64,000 bases of DNA from Noviherbaspirillum cavernae (GTDB lineage: Bacteria; Pseudomonadota; Gammaproteobacteria; Burkholderiales; Burkholderiaceae_D): assembly GCF_003590875.1 (NCBI RefSeq), contig NZ_QYUN01000002.1, forward strand, positions 3,844,001 to 3,908,000, given 5' to 3'. Positions 53,267 to 63,012 of the stretch are shown piece by piece; position 1 is the stretch's first letter; each line of letters begins with the position of its first letter. Under the pieces are notes generated by a model. It was given only the letters and a program-made list of their open reading frames with translations. It did no database searches and was not told the DNA's origin. Made by a program: the position numbers and the translations under genes.

Positions 53267-54460
53267 TCAGGCGGCGCGGCCGAGGACGAGGCTGCAATTG
53301 GTGCCGCCGAAGCCGAAGGAATTGCTGAGAACGTGACGCATGGGTTGCGCGCGATTGTCCAGCAGATAATCGAGCGGCAATGCCGGATCGAGATGCGCGG
53401 TGTTGACGCCGCCCGGCATCAAGCCATGCTGCAAGGCCAGCGCGCAAAACACGGCTTCGATACCGCCCGCCGCGCCCAGCGTGTGCCCGGTCGCGCCCTT
53501 GGTGGAACTGCAAGGCGTCGCCGTGCCGAACAGATCGGCGACGGCCTTGCCTTCCGAGGCATCGTTGCTCGGCGTGGCGGTGCCGTGCAGGTTGATGTAA
53601 TCGATCTGCTCCGGCGCGAGCTTCGCCATCGCCAGCGCATGCTGCATGGCGATCTTCGCGCCCAGGCCTTCCGGATGCGGCGAGGACATGTGGTAGGCGT
53701 CGCTCGACTCGCCGACACCGAGCAGCAGCACCGCATCGGCGTCCATGCTGCCCGGCGCGCATTCCAGCAGGATCACCGCCGCCGCTTCGCCGATGGAAAT
53801 GCCGTCGCGCGCGGCATCGTAGGGGCGGCACGGCTGCGGCGAGGTCAGGCCGAGCGAATTGAATCCGTACAGGGTGGTGAGGCACAGCGAATCGATGCCG
53901 CCGACGACTGCTGCATCGATCAGACCCGCCTCGATCATGCGGCGCGCCGAGCCGAACACCTTGGCGCTGGACGAACAGGCGGACGACACCGCGACCGCCG
54001 GTCCGCTCAGGCCGAAGTAGCGCCAAGCGAAATCGGCGGCGGAAAAGGTGTTGTGCGTGGTGCCGTAGATGAAGTCGGCGGGCAGCTCGCCGGTGGCGCT
54101 GTCGCGTCGCCGGTAGGCCAGTTCGGTCTGCAGAATGCCCGAGGTGCTGGTGCCGAGAAATACGCCGACGCGCTGGCGGCCGTATTTCGCAATCGCCGCG
54201 CGCACCGCATCGGCGAAGCCATCCTGCTCCAGCGCGAGCTGCAACAGGCGGTTGTTGCGGCAATCATGGGCCTGCAAGTCGGCGCGGATCGCGACCTCAT
54301 CCACGCCCGCGACTTCGCCGATCCAGGTGTCGAGCTCGACCGTGTCGAAATCGCAATGCTTCAGGCCGCTCTTGCGCTGGCGCAGGGCTTCCAGGGTGTC
54401 GGAAAGCCCGTGGCCGATGCAGCTGGCGGCGGTGAAATGCGAGAGGATGAGGGGTTTCAA
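53267..54460 (-). CDS. Beta-ketoacyl-ACP synthase, FabF-like
   Basis: A 397-residue condensing enzyme that would extend the aryl chain with malonyl-ACP. The nucleophile is Cys162 (VAVSSACSSSAKVFGSA); the two histidines are in INLHGTATPSNDASEG and SSTKGATGHTLGAAGG; SNSFGFGGTNCSLVLG closes the fold. It resembles ApeO/ApeR of aryl polyene clusters. It lies 56 bases after the methyltransferase gene on the same strand. Confidence 0.94.
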   Translation of the reverse strand: MKPLILSHFTAASCIGHGLSDTLEALRQRKSGLKHCDFDTVELDTWIGEVAGVDEVAIRADLQAHDCRNNRLLQLALEQDGFADAVRAAIAKYGRQRVGVFLGTSTSGILQTELAYRRRDSATGELPADFIYGTTHNTFSAADFAWRYFGLSGPAVAVSSACSSSAKVFGSARRMIEAGLIDAAVVGGIDSLCLTTLYGFNSLGLTSPQPCRPYDAARDGISIGEAAAVILLECAPGSMDADAVLLLGVGESSDAYHMSSPHPEGLGAKIAMQHALAMAKLAPEQIDYINLHGTATPSNDASEGKAVADLFGTATPCSSTKGATGHTLGAAGGIEAVFCALALQHGLMPGGVNTAHLDPALPLDYLLDNRAQPMRHVLSNSFGFGGTNCSLVLGRAA

Positions 54461-54516
54461 ATCAGGACTGCAGGAACGTGTTGATAGGTTTGTCTGAGCC
54501 GGCCGATTTTAGCAAA

Positions 54517-55254
54517 CTACGCTGCCAACCGATTACTTGCCTCAACACCAAGTTTGGCAACGAGCAAAATGTTGGCGAAGGGAGTGCCCTTGTTCATCGG
54601 CATGGCTTTTACGTCAAAACCGAGCGCGCGCAACGCGGCTTGCCACTCCGTCAGCGGGCGGCAGTACATGCGGGCGTTGCGATGGCCGCGCACGAAGGTC
54701 ACCACGCGATCGACCCACACGCTGCACCAGAACGGCAGGCCGCCGCTCGCATCGCCCACGCGCAGGATCAGCGTGCCGCCCGGCGAGAGGGCATCGCGCA
54801 CGCGGCGCAGCACATCGTTCTGCGCGTCGATGCTGACGTAATGCAGCACGTCGAGGATCACGACCGCATCGACCTGGCCGAAGTCGGCCTTGCACATGTC
54901 GCCGACAGTGAACCGCGCGGCCTTGCCCAGGGCCTGCTGCGCGCGCGCGACATCGCGCGGCATCAGCTCGATGCCGTGGATCGATGCCGGATTCGGCGCC
55001 TTCGGCCAGCCGCTCGGCCACAGTCCCTTGTCGTGCATCGCCTGCGCCGTCAGCAGCCATGAGGCGAGCAAACCCTGGCCGCAGCCGATGTCGAGAATGC
55101 GCGCATTGTCGGGAATCAGCCCGTGCTCCAGCATGCCGGCGAATACCGGATCGCCGCCCAGCTTGCCGCGCGCGAAATGCCAGGCGAAGCGGCCGGCGGA
55201 ACGATAGGGGGCGGTGGCGGTATCGATGAGCTTCTTGATGAATTGTGTCGTCAT
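54517..55254 (-). CDS. SAM-dependent methyltransferase of the polyene block
   Basis: A 245-residue class I methyltransferase. Motif I is RILDIGCGQGLLASWLLTAQ, followed by IHGIELMPRDVARAQ, FTVGDMCKADFGQVDAVVIL and LSPGGTLILRVGDASGG. It probably methylates the ring hydroxyl or a late product. Its start overlaps the deacetylase stop by four bases. The ATG at 55254 (MTTQFIKKL) is chosen from that overlap; an upstream extension of the frame is Arg-rich and unlikely. Confidence 0.9.
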   Translation of the reverse strand: MTTQFIKKLIDTATAPYRSAGRFAWHFARGKLGGDPVFAGMLEHGLIPDNARILDIGCGQGLLASWLLTAQAMHDKGLWPSGWPKAPNPASIHGIELMPRDVARAQQALGKAARFTVGDMCKADFGQVDAVVILDVLHYVSIDAQNDVLRRVRDALSPGGTLILRVGDASGGLPFWCSVWVDRVVTFVRGHRNARMYCRPLTEWQAALRALGFDVKAMPMNKGTPFANILLVAKLGVEASNRLAA

Positions 55255-56084
55255 GGATGGGTTGGGTTCGCGGATTGAAGAGCGGCAGGCAGCGTGACGA
55301 AATGCAGTCCGGCGCCGTGCGCGGCCTCGATCAGGCGCGGCAGCACGGCGAGAATCACCGGCACGCCGGCGGCGGTGCGGGCGCAATTGCCGTCGTGCAG
55401 CAGCAGAATCGCGCCGGCCTTCACGTCCGGCAGCAGGCGGCGGCTGACCGCATCGGCATCGGCAGTGCGCGTGTCATAGCCGCGCCGCGTCCATGCCGCC
55501 AGGCGCAGCCCGAGCCTGGCCAGCACCGGATCGAGAAAGGGATTGCGCAAGCCGGCCGGCGCACGGAAGAACAAGGGGCGGTGACCGGTGATGCGGCTCA
55601 GGGTGGCTTGCGCTTCGGCAATCTCGCGCGTCAGTCCTGCCATGCCCATCACGGAGAAATGATGGCGATGATGCTGGCTGTGGTTTTCCACCGCGTGGCC
55701 GCGCGCGACGATGGCCTGGCACAAGTCGGGGTGGCGCAGCGCATGTTCGCCGATGCAGAAGAAGGTCGCCTTCACGCCGTAGCGGTCGAGCATGTCGAGC
55801 ACTTGCGGTGTGACCTCGGGATTGGGGCCGTCATCGATGGTCAGCGCGATTTCGCCGCGTGCGGCCGATGCGGCCGGCAGCCGGGTCCAGTTCGCACCGA
55901 GCCAGGTGCTGCGCGGCCACAGACCGACTGCCGTGATGAGCGCATGATTTGCCACGAGCGCTGCCAGCACCCACGGCCACAGTTGCGGCGCGACGATGAC
56001 CACCGCCAGCATCGCCGCATGCAGTGCGAGCGTGAGGCGGACCAGCAGGGGCATGCGCCAGCGGATGGGCGGGTTCTGTGTCAT
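55251..56084 (-). CDS. Membrane-anchored polysaccharide deacetylase
   Basis: A 277-residue protein with two N-terminal helices (LALHAAMLAVVIVAPQLWPW; VLAALVANHALITAVGLWP) and a NodB-type domain: EIALTIDDGPNPEVTPQVLD, then VENHSQHHRHHFSVMG with the zinc histidines, and PLFFRAPAGLRNPFLDPVLA. It probably deacetylates or otherwise trims the sugar part of the pigment on the outer face of the inner membrane. It overlaps the genes on both sides by four bases, so it is firmly in the operon. Confidence 0.9.
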   Translation of the reverse strand: MTQNPPIRWRMPLLVRLTLALHAAMLAVVIVAPQLWPWVLAALVANHALITAVGLWPRSTWLGANWTRLPAASAARGEIALTIDDGPNPEVTPQVLDMLDRYGVKATFFCIGEHALRHPDLCQAIVARGHAVENHSQHHRHHFSVMGMAGLTREIAEAQATLSRITGHRPLFFRAPAGLRNPFLDPVLARLGLRLAAWTRRGYDTRTADADAVSRRLLPDVKAGAILLLHDGNCARTAAGVPVILAVLPRLIEAAHGAGLHFVTLPAALQSANPTHP

Positions 56085-56770
56085 TGGGCAGCGTCGGGTG
56101 AGCGTTGACCGAAGCGCATTGCGTTGCGGTCGAGGAAATTTTCCCACAGCGCCAGCCAGGTCGGCCAATCATGCGCGCCGCCGATGCAATCGACGCAATG
56201 CGGATCGAGCGTCGCGGCCATCAGGCGATGGTCCGGCGCGAAACGATCCTCGCGGCCGTAGCCGAGATGCATCGGCGGCCGTGCGCCCGACTTCAGCCAG
56301 CGCCAAACCTGGCGTTCCGCATCGTCATCCGCGATGACGTCGGCACGCCACTGCGCAATGCCGCCGGCAGCGGCGATCTCGCCGGTCACCATGCGATTGC
56401 CGAGATAGGGCGCAAGCAGGCACAGGCCGCTGACATTTCCCGGATAGCGCGCGGCATACGCCATCGCCATGAAGCCGCCGATCGAAATGCCGCACAGCCA
56501 GATTGCATCGTAAATTGCATCGTAATTCTCGCGTTGCGCCAGCAGCAGTTCATCATGCAGCCGCAGCAATGCGCTGCCATCGGTCGCGGCACCGATGGTT
56601 TGCAGGTCGGGATCGACCAGCGCCAGATCGAGCGCCAGTCTGCGTCTGCGCACCGCATCGACGAAGCCGTTCTGCACGAATTCCTCCGGCGGCTGCAACG
56701 CGCCCGGCAGCAGGATCGCGAGCGTGCGCGCGCGCTGTCCCGGGATGGCGAAGTCGTGCAGCACGCGCAT
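56081..56770 (-). CDS. Alpha/beta hydrolase of the polyene block
   Basis: A 229-residue hydrolase. The nucleophile elbow is LCGISIGGFMAMAYAAR (G-I-S-I-G), an acidic residue is in GYGREDRFAPDHRLM, and the histidine in CIGGAHDWPTWLALWENFLD. It may act as the thioesterase that releases or proofreads the polyene chain, because no separate ApeK-type hotdog thioesterase is seen. It starts two bases after the exporter stop and overlaps the deacetylase start. Confidence 0.85.
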   Translation of the reverse strand: MRVLHDFAIPGQRARTLAILLPGALQPPEEFVQNGFVDAVRRRRLALDLALVDPDLQTIGAATDGSALLRLHDELLLAQRENYDAIYDAIWLCGISIGGFMAMAYAARYPGNVSGLCLLAPYLGNRMVTGEIAAAGGIAQWRADVIADDDAERQVWRWLKSGARPPMHLGYGREDRFAPDHRLMAATLDPHCVDCIGGAHDWPTWLALWENFLDRNAMRFGQRSPDAAQ

Positions 56771-56772
56771 GA

Positions 56773-59151
56773 CTATTTCCCCGCGATCGATTGCCGCCGC
56801 GCGAAGCTGGCCGCAAAGACCAGCGCCAGCACCGCGCCGGGGCCGACCGTGGTGCCGATCGCCTGCAGCACCGGAACGCTGGAAAATCCGAGCAGGCCGA
56901 AACCGGAAACCGTGGTCAGGTTGGCGAACACCAGCGAGGTCAGGGTTTGTGGTGAGATGGCATCGCCCTTGCCGGTGAAGAACAGCGCATAGTTGGAGCC
57001 GACCGCGACGATCAGCAGCAAGCCGATCAGGTGCAGGATGGTCAGGCGATGCCCGCTCAGCGCCAGGATCGCCACCACCGTGACGACAGCCGCCGCCAGC
57101 GGCAGCAGCGCGCGCGCGACCTGCGTTGGCGAGCGCAGCGATAGCAACAGCAGCACGACGATGCCGCACAGTCCGCCCAGCGAGTACCACGTCGCCTGTT
57201 GCAGGTAGCCGGAATACAGCTGGTCGGATTCCGCCTTCAGATCGACGAACAAGGCGTTCGGCTGGCCGGCGGCGGCGAGCGCCGTGCGTATGGCATGCAC
57301 CGCTTCGATGGCGAAGCCGGAAGCCGGCGCGGACAGCGGCAGCATCGCATTCCAGCGTGCGCCGCGCTGAAACAGCAGCGAATCCACCGCCAGCGCCAGC
57401 GAGGTGTGGTCGAGGTCGGCGCGCTGCAGCGGCGCGCGCGCTTTGGCGGCGGCGACATCCGCGAGGAAGGGCTGGAACACCGCGGCGCGCACCGGCAAGC
57501 CATCGACCGCCTGCGCGAGGCGTTGCGCCATGTCGTCCGCCGGCAGGCTCGCCTGTCGCGCGCGCTGTGTCGCGATGCTCGGCAGGTAGCGGCTCGGGCT
57601 TTCGAAGCCGGTCAGCACGCCCTGCTCCACCAGCGGCTGCAGTTGCCGCGCAACGCTTTCCGCCGATTGCAGCACGGCTTCGCGCGCAGTGCCGGATACC
57701 ACGATCATGTAGCGCACGTCCGGCGCGCCCATGTCGGCGCGCAGGCGCGCATCGACGGCCTGGTCGGCCTGCGACACGGGACTGAGCGACGACAGCTCCG
57801 CATTCCACAGCGTGTCGCGATGCTGCACGATGACCACGCATGCCGCCAGTGCGACGCATGCCAGCGGCCAGCGCAACAGCGGCGCGCGCCGCGCCACCTG
57901 CGCCAGCCGGTTGCCGAGCGCCGAGACGTCGCGAATGCGGAAATCCTTCGGCAGCATCAACGGCAACAGGAAACGCGTCACCAGCGCCGCCGTCACCAGT
58001 CCCGCGATGGAGTACAGACCGAGTTGCGCCAGCCCGGGAAAGCTCGACAGCAGCAGCGAGGCAAAGCCGACGATCGAGGTCAGCACGCCGAGCCGGATGG
58101 TCGGCCAGAATTCGGTCACCCAGTCGCGCGCCGCGCCGGCCTTGTCCGCATTGGCCTGGCGCGACTGCACGAACAGGTAGATCGAATAATCGACCGCCTC
58201 GCCGATCAGTGTTGTGCCGAAGCCGAGCGTGAGGCCGTGCACGAGGCCGAAGCCGAGACTGACCGCGACCACGCCGACCAGCGCGCCCGACACCACCGGC
58301 AGCAGTCCGAGCGCGAGCGCGGTGAAGGAGCGGTACACCAGCAGCAGCAGGCTGACGATGATGAGCGTGCTGATGATCGACAGCCGCGTCACTTCGCGTT
58401 CGATGGTCTGGCGCGATTGCACCGAAAACACGCCGGGCCCGGTCATCGCCAGTTTCGCGCTGGCGGCGGCAGCGCCATGCTGCTTTACTGCGGCATCGAA
58501 GGCGCGTTGCATCTGCGCCATTGCCTGCTGCTGGCCGTCGGTGTCCGCGCCCGCCGCGCGCGTCTGCGCCAGCAGCAGCGCGCGCGCGCCGTCGCGCGAG
58601 GCCCACGCGCCGTGGTTCATCCGGGGACGGTTGCCGGCATTCATCTGCTCGAACAAGGCGACGATCTCGCCGGTGGGGTCGCGCGGCAGCAGCGGCTTGA
58701 TCATCATGCCCGCCGGCGACGCCAGCATTTCGATGGTGTCGTTCAACGCGGCATGCAGACCGGCGACGCTGAAGCGCTCCGGCGTGACGGCGGGACTGAG
58801 CAGATAGCGATTGCCGAACAGGAAGGCCTGGTCGCGTTCAGTGTTGACCGGCTCGCCGTTGTTGACCGTCACGAAGGCCGGATCGCCGCGCAGCTGCTGT
58901 GCCATGCGCTTCGACAAGGCCGCGTGCGTCGCGGCATCCGCGCCCTCGATGCCGACCAGGATCAGGCGCGACACGACGCCGTCGGTCAGCTGGTCGAGCA
59001 GGACTTGCTGTTCCGGGGTCGGCGTCTGCGGCAGGAAGGCGGACAGATCGGCGGTGAAGGTGGTGCGCGTGATGACGAGCGCGCACACCGCGACACCGGC
59101 GAGCCAGAGGGCGAAGGCCGCCCAGCGGCGCTGCAGCAGATGGCGCATCAT
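56773..59151 (-). CDS. MMPL/RND-type exporter, ApeM-like
   Basis: A 792-residue inner-membrane protein with two halves, each having one helix, a large periplasmic domain and five helices. Family blocks are VTRLSIISTLIIVSLLLLVY, TLGFGTTLIGEAVDYSIYLF and, in the second half, LHLIGLLLIVAVGSNYALFF. Such proteins move lipid-linked products such as the aryl polyene from the inner membrane. It follows the LolA-like gene with an ATGA overlap, which selects the ATG at 59151. Confidence 0.93.
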   Translation of the reverse strand: MMRHLLQRRWAAFALWLAGVAVCALVITRTTFTADLSAFLPQTPTPEQQVLLDQLTDGVVSRLILVGIEGADAATHAALSKRMAQQLRGDPAFVTVNNGEPVNTERDQAFLFGNRYLLSPAVTPERFSVAGLHAALNDTIEMLASPAGMMIKPLLPRDPTGEIVALFEQMNAGNRPRMNHGAWASRDGARALLLAQTRAAGADTDGQQQAMAQMQRAFDAAVKQHGAAAASAKLAMTGPGVFSVQSRQTIEREVTRLSIISTLIIVSLLLLVYRSFTALALGLLPVVSGALVGVVAVSLGFGLVHGLTLGFGTTLIGEAVDYSIYLFVQSRQANADKAGAARDWVTEFWPTIRLGVLTSIVGFASLLLSSFPGLAQLGLYSIAGLVTAALVTRFLLPLMLPKDFRIRDVSALGNRLAQVARRAPLLRWPLACVALAACVVIVQHRDTLWNAELSSLSPVSQADQAVDARLRADMGAPDVRYMIVVSGTAREAVLQSAESVARQLQPLVEQGVLTGFESPSRYLPSIATQRARQASLPADDMAQRLAQAVDGLPVRAAVFQPFLADVAAAKARAPLQRADLDHTSLALAVDSLLFQRGARWNAMLPLSAPASGFAIEAVHAIRTALAAAGQPNALFVDLKAESDQLYSGYLQQATWYSLGGLCGIVVLLLLSLRSPTQVARALLPLAAAVVTVVAILALSGHRLTILHLIGLLLIVAVGSNYALFFTGKGDAISPQTLTSLVFANLTTVSGFGLLGFSSVPVLQAIGTTVGPGAVLALVFAASFARRQSIAGK

Positions 59152-59750
59152 CGCGATGCGACCTTCTCTATCGTCATCACCGAACGGTCGCCGTCGGTCT
59201 GGATGATCTCGATGCTGCGCACGTTGTCGCGGCTGCCGGTGATCTGCACCAGGTGGATGTTGGTCGCGAGCTTCGCATTGGTCGGCCACAGGTTCAGCGT
59301 CCAGCGTTCCGCCTGGCCTTCCAGCTTCAATCTGAACGAACGCTCCAGCGCCTTGCGGTCGCCCGCCAGCGTGCCGCGTATGCTGTCGATGAAGCCGGCC
59401 AGTTCGGGGTATTCCTGCATCTGCACGCTATGCTTCTGGCGGCCGCGCTCGATGCTCAGCGTATCGCCCTCGACCAGCATCGATTCCGGCTTCGGCTTGA
59501 CGGTACGCTTTTCGAGCCGGTCCGGCGCGACGTACAGCAGCTCGCCCGAGGATTCCACCGGACGGTCCAGCAGCGCCAGGTATTTCTTCTCGACGAAGGT
59601 GGCGCGGCCCTCCTTCGTCTTCGCCAGCGACTGCATCAGACGGTCCAGATCCCAGTCGGCTGCGATGGCCGGCGCGGCGCATGCCAGCACCAACGGCAGC
59701 AGCAGCGCCAGCAGGCGGCGGAAAATCGTTCCGGGTGATACAGCATTCAT
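59148..59750 (-). CDS. LolA-like periplasmic carrier, ApeL-like
   Basis: A 200-residue exported protein. Signal peptide LLALLLPLVLACAAPAIA, cut before ADWDLD. The LolA-type sheet is visible in TFVEKKYLALLDRPVESSGE, RLEKRTVKPKPESMLVEGDT and the end RSIEIIQTDGDRSVMTIEKV. It would ferry the hydrophobic polyene lipid across the periplasm, together with the MMPL exporter. The ATG at 59750 starts two bases before the acyltransferase stop region, so translation is coupled. Confidence 0.9.
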   Translation of the reverse strand: MNAVSPGTIFRRLLALLLPLVLACAAPAIAADWDLDRLMQSLAKTKEGRATFVEKKYLALLDRPVESSGELLYVAPDRLEKRTVKPKPESMLVEGDTLSIERGRQKHSVQMQEYPELAGFIDSIRGTLAGDRKALERSFRLKLEGQAERWTLNLWPTNAKLATNIHLVQITGSRDNVRSIEIIQTDGDRSVMTIEKVASR

Positions 59751-59752
59751 GA

Positions 59753-60685
59753 TCAATCCTTGTTGCCGGCGGCGGACTCGCCTTGCCAGAAGTTGAAAAA
59801 GTTGAACCAGTTGTACGGCGCGCGCCGGCAGCAATGTTCCAGCAAAGCTGCATAGCGCGTGATGGCCTGCTCGATCGCGGCCTGGCGTTCTTCGCGCGCC
59901 AGCTGTGAAAAATCGGCGAGCTGCTCGAAATGGACTTCGTAGCGATTGCCGCCAAGATACATTCCGACCATGAAGATCACCGGGCGGCGCAGGAGCGCGG
60001 CCATGCGAAACGGCCCGAGCGGCAGGTGCGCGGTGCCGCCCAGCAGCGTCACCGGCAGCGTCGCGTCGTCGCCGAAAGTGCGGTCGGCCAGCATGCCGAC
60101 CAGCGTGCCGGCGTCCAGGTATTCGCGGATCTTGAGCATCGAATCGATCCTGCCGAGCGGGACGATGTCCTGGCGCGCGGCGGGATTGATCGCGGCCAGC
60201 ATGTCGTTGACCTTGCGCGCATTCTCCTCGTACATCGCCATCGCCACCTTCATGCCTGCATGCCGGCGCCCCAGCGCGCGCATCACCTCGAAGCTGCCCA
60301 TGTGCGCGCCGATCAAGAACAGTCCCTTGCCGCTTTCCATTGTTTCCAGCAGCGACGCTTCGCCGTGCACGACGACGTCGAACAGGTCGAAGCGCTGGTT
60401 GACCAGATACACGCGGTCGTGGATGGTCGAGGCGAAGCAGAAGAAATGCCGGTAGATGTCAGGCCAGCGCACCGGGCCTTGCAGCACGCGGCCGAGATAG
60501 TCGCGCGATGCGGCGCGGCTGGCCGGCGCAAACAGCAGAAAGTAGCTTGCGATCAGGTGCAGCACCGCGCGCCCGGCACGCCGGCCGAGGCGCAGCGAAA
60601 TCCACGTCATGATGCGCAGCATCAGCATGTTGCTGCGCTCGGGGCGTTTCGCCCAGTCAGCCGTGTTGTGCTGCGCCGCCGCCAT
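59753..60685 (-). CDS. LpxL/HtrB-type acyltransferase, ApeD-like
   Basis: A 310-residue acyltransferase of the lipid A late-acyltransferase family. The catalytic H-x4-E is in FLIGAHMGSFEVMRALGRRH; further blocks are VGMLADRTFGDDATLPVTLL and RRPVIFMVGMYLGGNRYEVH. An N-terminal helix (AVLHLIASYFLLFAPASRAA) anchors it in the membrane. It is the second acyltransferase of the locus. It starts two bases after the dehydratase stop. The product is probably an acylated or polyene-esterified lipid. Confidence 0.9.
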   Translation of the reverse strand: MAAAQHNTADWAKRPERSNMLMLRIMTWISLRLGRRAGRAVLHLIASYFLLFAPASRAASRDYLGRVLQGPVRWPDIYRHFFCFASTIHDRVYLVNQRFDLFDVVVHGEASLLETMESGKGLFLIGAHMGSFEVMRALGRRHAGMKVAMAMYEENARKVNDMLAAINPAARQDIVPLGRIDSMLKIREYLDAGTLVGMLADRTFGDDATLPVTLLGGTAHLPLGPFRMAALLRRPVIFMVGMYLGGNRYEVHFEQLADFSQLAREERQAAIEQAITRYAALLEHCCRRAPYNWFNFFNFWQGESAAGNKD

Positions 60686-60687
60686 GT

Positions 60688-60999
60688 CTATGCACCATCG
60701 TCGGCGCGCACGGAGCCGCTCGCGACCTTGCGCTCGCCGCTCAGGATGTCGAATCGGATCGTGCCGTTGTCTGCCGCGTCGTAACACACCCGCACCGGCT
60801 CGCCGGGGCGCACCGGGCTCAGGAACTTCATGCTGCCGATGCGGCACGCCGAAAGATCGGCGCCGATGCGTTGACCGATGACATGCAGGGCTTCGTCGAG
60901 CAGTACCACGCCCGGCACGATCGGACTGCCGGGAAAGTGGCCGGCGAAGGCCGGATGATCGGACGCGATCGTCAATGGCGCGGTCTGGCGGTCCGTCAT
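60688..60999 (-). CDS. FabZ/FabA-like dehydratase, ApeI-like
   Basis: A 103-residue hotdog protein. The signature HPAFAGHFPGSPIVPGVVLL followed by DEAL carries the catalytic His and Asp of FabA/FabZ enzymes. It is shorter than FabZ (about 150), as ApeI proteins are. With the ApeP-like protein it would form the double bonds of the polyene. Its start overlaps the ligase stop by four bases (ATGA). Confidence 0.9.
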   Translation of the reverse strand: MTDRQTAPLTIASDHPAFAGHFPGSPIVPGVVLLDEALHVIGQRIGADLSACRIGSMKFLSPVRPGEPVRVCYDAADNGTIRFDILSGERKVASGSVRADDGA

Positions 61000-62339
61000 G
61001 CGGCGTGCCCGCCTTTGGCCAGCGCCAGCTCCTTCAAGGCCTCGCGCGGCAGCTTTCCGGTCGCATTGCGCGGCAACGCCTCCACGAATACCAGCGGACG
61101 CGGCAGGAACACCGAATCGACCCGCTCGCGCAAGGCCGCCAGCACCGCTGCCGCCGTCAATCCGGGTGCAACCACGAACGCGGTCAGGCGCGTCACGCCG
61201 TCGGCCGCCACCTCGTCCGGCATGAAGAATGCGCCATCGCGCACGCCGGGAATCGCGTTCAACTGCAGGTTCAGATAGGCCAGCGAATTGCGCTTGCCGG
61301 CAATGTTGACCAGATCGGCGGTGCGGCCATGCAGCAGGAAGCGGTCGGCGGCCACCGATTCGATCACATCGTTCATCGGCACCGGTTTTTCCACGTGCCC
61401 GCCCGACGCCCAGGTGACGCCATCCTGCTGCGTCAGGCAGACGTCGCGAAACAGCGTCCATTCCTGCGTCGCGGTCGAATTGCGCACGGCGATCTGGCCG
61501 GTTTCGGTGCTGCCGTAGATTTCCAGCAGCGGCGCGTGAAAGCGCGCTTCGAGTTCTTCCGCCAATGCGATCGACAGCGGCGCGGTGGCCGACACCACCA
61601 GATCCGTCGGCGGCACATCGAGTCCGGCATGGATCACCGAGCGCATGTGCACCGGCGTCGACACCAGCGTGCGCGGACGCGGCGCCGACGCGATCATGCT
61701 GCAGATGTCGGCGGGATAGAAGGATTGGCCCGTGACCATCGCATTGCCGCTTTGCATCACGACCAGCACGGTCGATTCGAAACCGTACATGTGCTGCGGC
61801 GGCACGGTGCCGATGATGGCGTGCTGCCGGCCGTCGTTCCAGCCGCACAGCTGCGCCTCGGCCTGCACATTGCGCACCAGCGCGCCCCAGCTCTTCCGGT
61901 GCGGAATCGGCGTGCCCGTCGAGCCCGAGGTAAACACATAGGCCGCCAGCTGCGTGTCGGCGATATGCGGCACCACGAATGGCTGAATGCCGGCGGCGTC
62001 GGCCAGCGCCGGAAACGGCATCTGCGGCAGCGCAATCGCGCAATCGGCATTGTCAGTGAGGCAGAATGCATCCGGCGCGAACTGCTGCAACTGCCGGATC
62101 ATTTCCGACGTTTGCGTCGATGGCAGCAGGCTGACCTTGCCGCTCACCAGGGCGGCGGCCAGTCCGACCGTGAAGCGGTAGCGGTCGCCGCAGGCATTGA
62201 GCATGTGCGTGCCGGCCGGCAGCATGCGGCTCAATTGCGCGACATCGGACAGGAAGCGGGCCGCCGTGATCGGCGCGCCGTCGCGCCACGCGATCACGCT
62301 GTCGGCGCGCTTGTGGGTAATCAGGGGAAACGTGGGCAT
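60996..62339 (-). CDS. AMP-dependent acyl/aryl ligase, ApeH/XanA2-like
   Basis: A 447-residue adenylate-forming enzyme. ATP loop AAYVFTSGSTGTPIPHRKSW, motif LEIYGSTETGQIAVRNS, and the catalytic lysine in LPRNATGKLPREALKEL. It would activate the hydroxybenzoate made by the chorismatase and load it on the carrier protein. The length is a little short for the superfamily, as in ApeH. The ATG at 62339 (MPTFPLITHK) matches; it follows the ApeG-like gene by 37 bases. Confidence 0.9.
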   Translation of the reverse strand: MPTFPLITHKRADSVIAWRDGAPITAARFLSDVAQLSRMLPAGTHMLNACGDRYRFTVGLAAALVSGKVSLLPSTQTSEMIRQLQQFAPDAFCLTDNADCAIALPQMPFPALADAAGIQPFVVPHIADTQLAAYVFTSGSTGTPIPHRKSWGALVRNVQAEAQLCGWNDGRQHAIIGTVPPQHMYGFESTVLVVMQSGNAMVTGQSFYPADICSMIASAPRPRTLVSTPVHMRSVIHAGLDVPPTDLVVSATAPLSIALAEELEARFHAPLLEIYGSTETGQIAVRNSTATQEWTLFRDVCLTQQDGVTWASGGHVEKPVPMNDVIESVAADRFLLHGRTADLVNIAGKRNSLAYLNLQLNAIPGVRDGAFFMPDEVAADGVTRLTAFVVAPGLTAAAVLAALRERVDSVFLPRPLVFVEALPRNATGKLPREALKELALAKGGHAA

Positions 62340-62376
62340 GATGAAGGTCTTGCTTTGACTTGTCGTGCCGCCGCGC

Positions 62377-63012
62377 TCAACGCGCCGGCACATTCCAGAA
62401 GGCTTTCACGGCGTCGAGTATATGCGCATGTTCCATGTGCGGGTGCAGGCGGCGGCGCACGGCGTACTCGGCGACAAACATCAGGCCGATCAGGGGCGCG
62501 GTGCAGAAGTTGGAAAACGCCGACCAGGTGGCCAGCGGCGCGGTAAGAAAAATCACCGTGGAGCTGGCCGACATCAGGCCGAAGAACGCGGCCCAGGCCT
62601 TCGTCACCTGCCGCGTGTAGCGCTCGATCTCGGGTGGCAGCGCGCCATGCACCACTCTCGCGAAAACCGTGCAGAGCGGCTCCCGCCCCGCCGCCAGCGT
62701 GCGCGCGAACCACAGGCACAGCACAAGTTGCGTGCCGGCATGCTCAAGCCAGTAGATGCGGCTGTAGTGTTGCGTCAGCGTATTCCAGGCCATGTACAAC
62801 GCGCCGCACGCAAGGCCGAACAACGCCAGCATCAGCGCGCGCCGGCGCGTGTGCCACGCCATCGAAAACCCCGCCAGCACAAATGGCGACAGCGCGACCA
62901 GCGTGCCGAGCGTTGCGGTGCGGGCGGTATTGGTGTAGTGCGCCAGGAAGGCGTAGCCCAGCGCCATGGCGATGACTGCCGCCCATCGCCCGAACCGGAC
63001 CAGGCGCGGCAT
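62377..63012 (-). CDS. ApeG-like membrane protein
   Basis: A 211-residue inner-membrane protein with about five to six helices. It has GYAFLAHYTNTARTATLGTL, RIYWLEHAGTQLVLCLWFAR and the late KAWAAFFGLMSASSTVIFLT, and looks like the conserved membrane protein (COG4648) of aryl polyene loci. Role unknown. Its start overlaps the carrier-protein stop (TGATG), so translation is coupled. Confidence 0.85.
   Translation of the reverse strand: MPRLVRFGRWAAVIAMALGYAFLAHYTNTARTATLGTLVALSPFVLAGFSMAWHTRRRALMLALFGLACGALYMAWNTLTQHYSRIYWLEHAGTQLVLCLWFARTLAAGREPLCTVFARVVHGALPPEIERYTRQVTKAWAAFFGLMSASSTVIFLTAPLATWSAFSNFCTAPLIGLMFVAEYAVRRRLHPHMEHAHILDAVKAFWNVPAR

Noticed and set aside
57199..59796. 865-residue plus-strand open frame opposite the MMPL exporter
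   Set aside because: High GC keeps this frame open; it has no recognisable domain and runs against a coherent operon.
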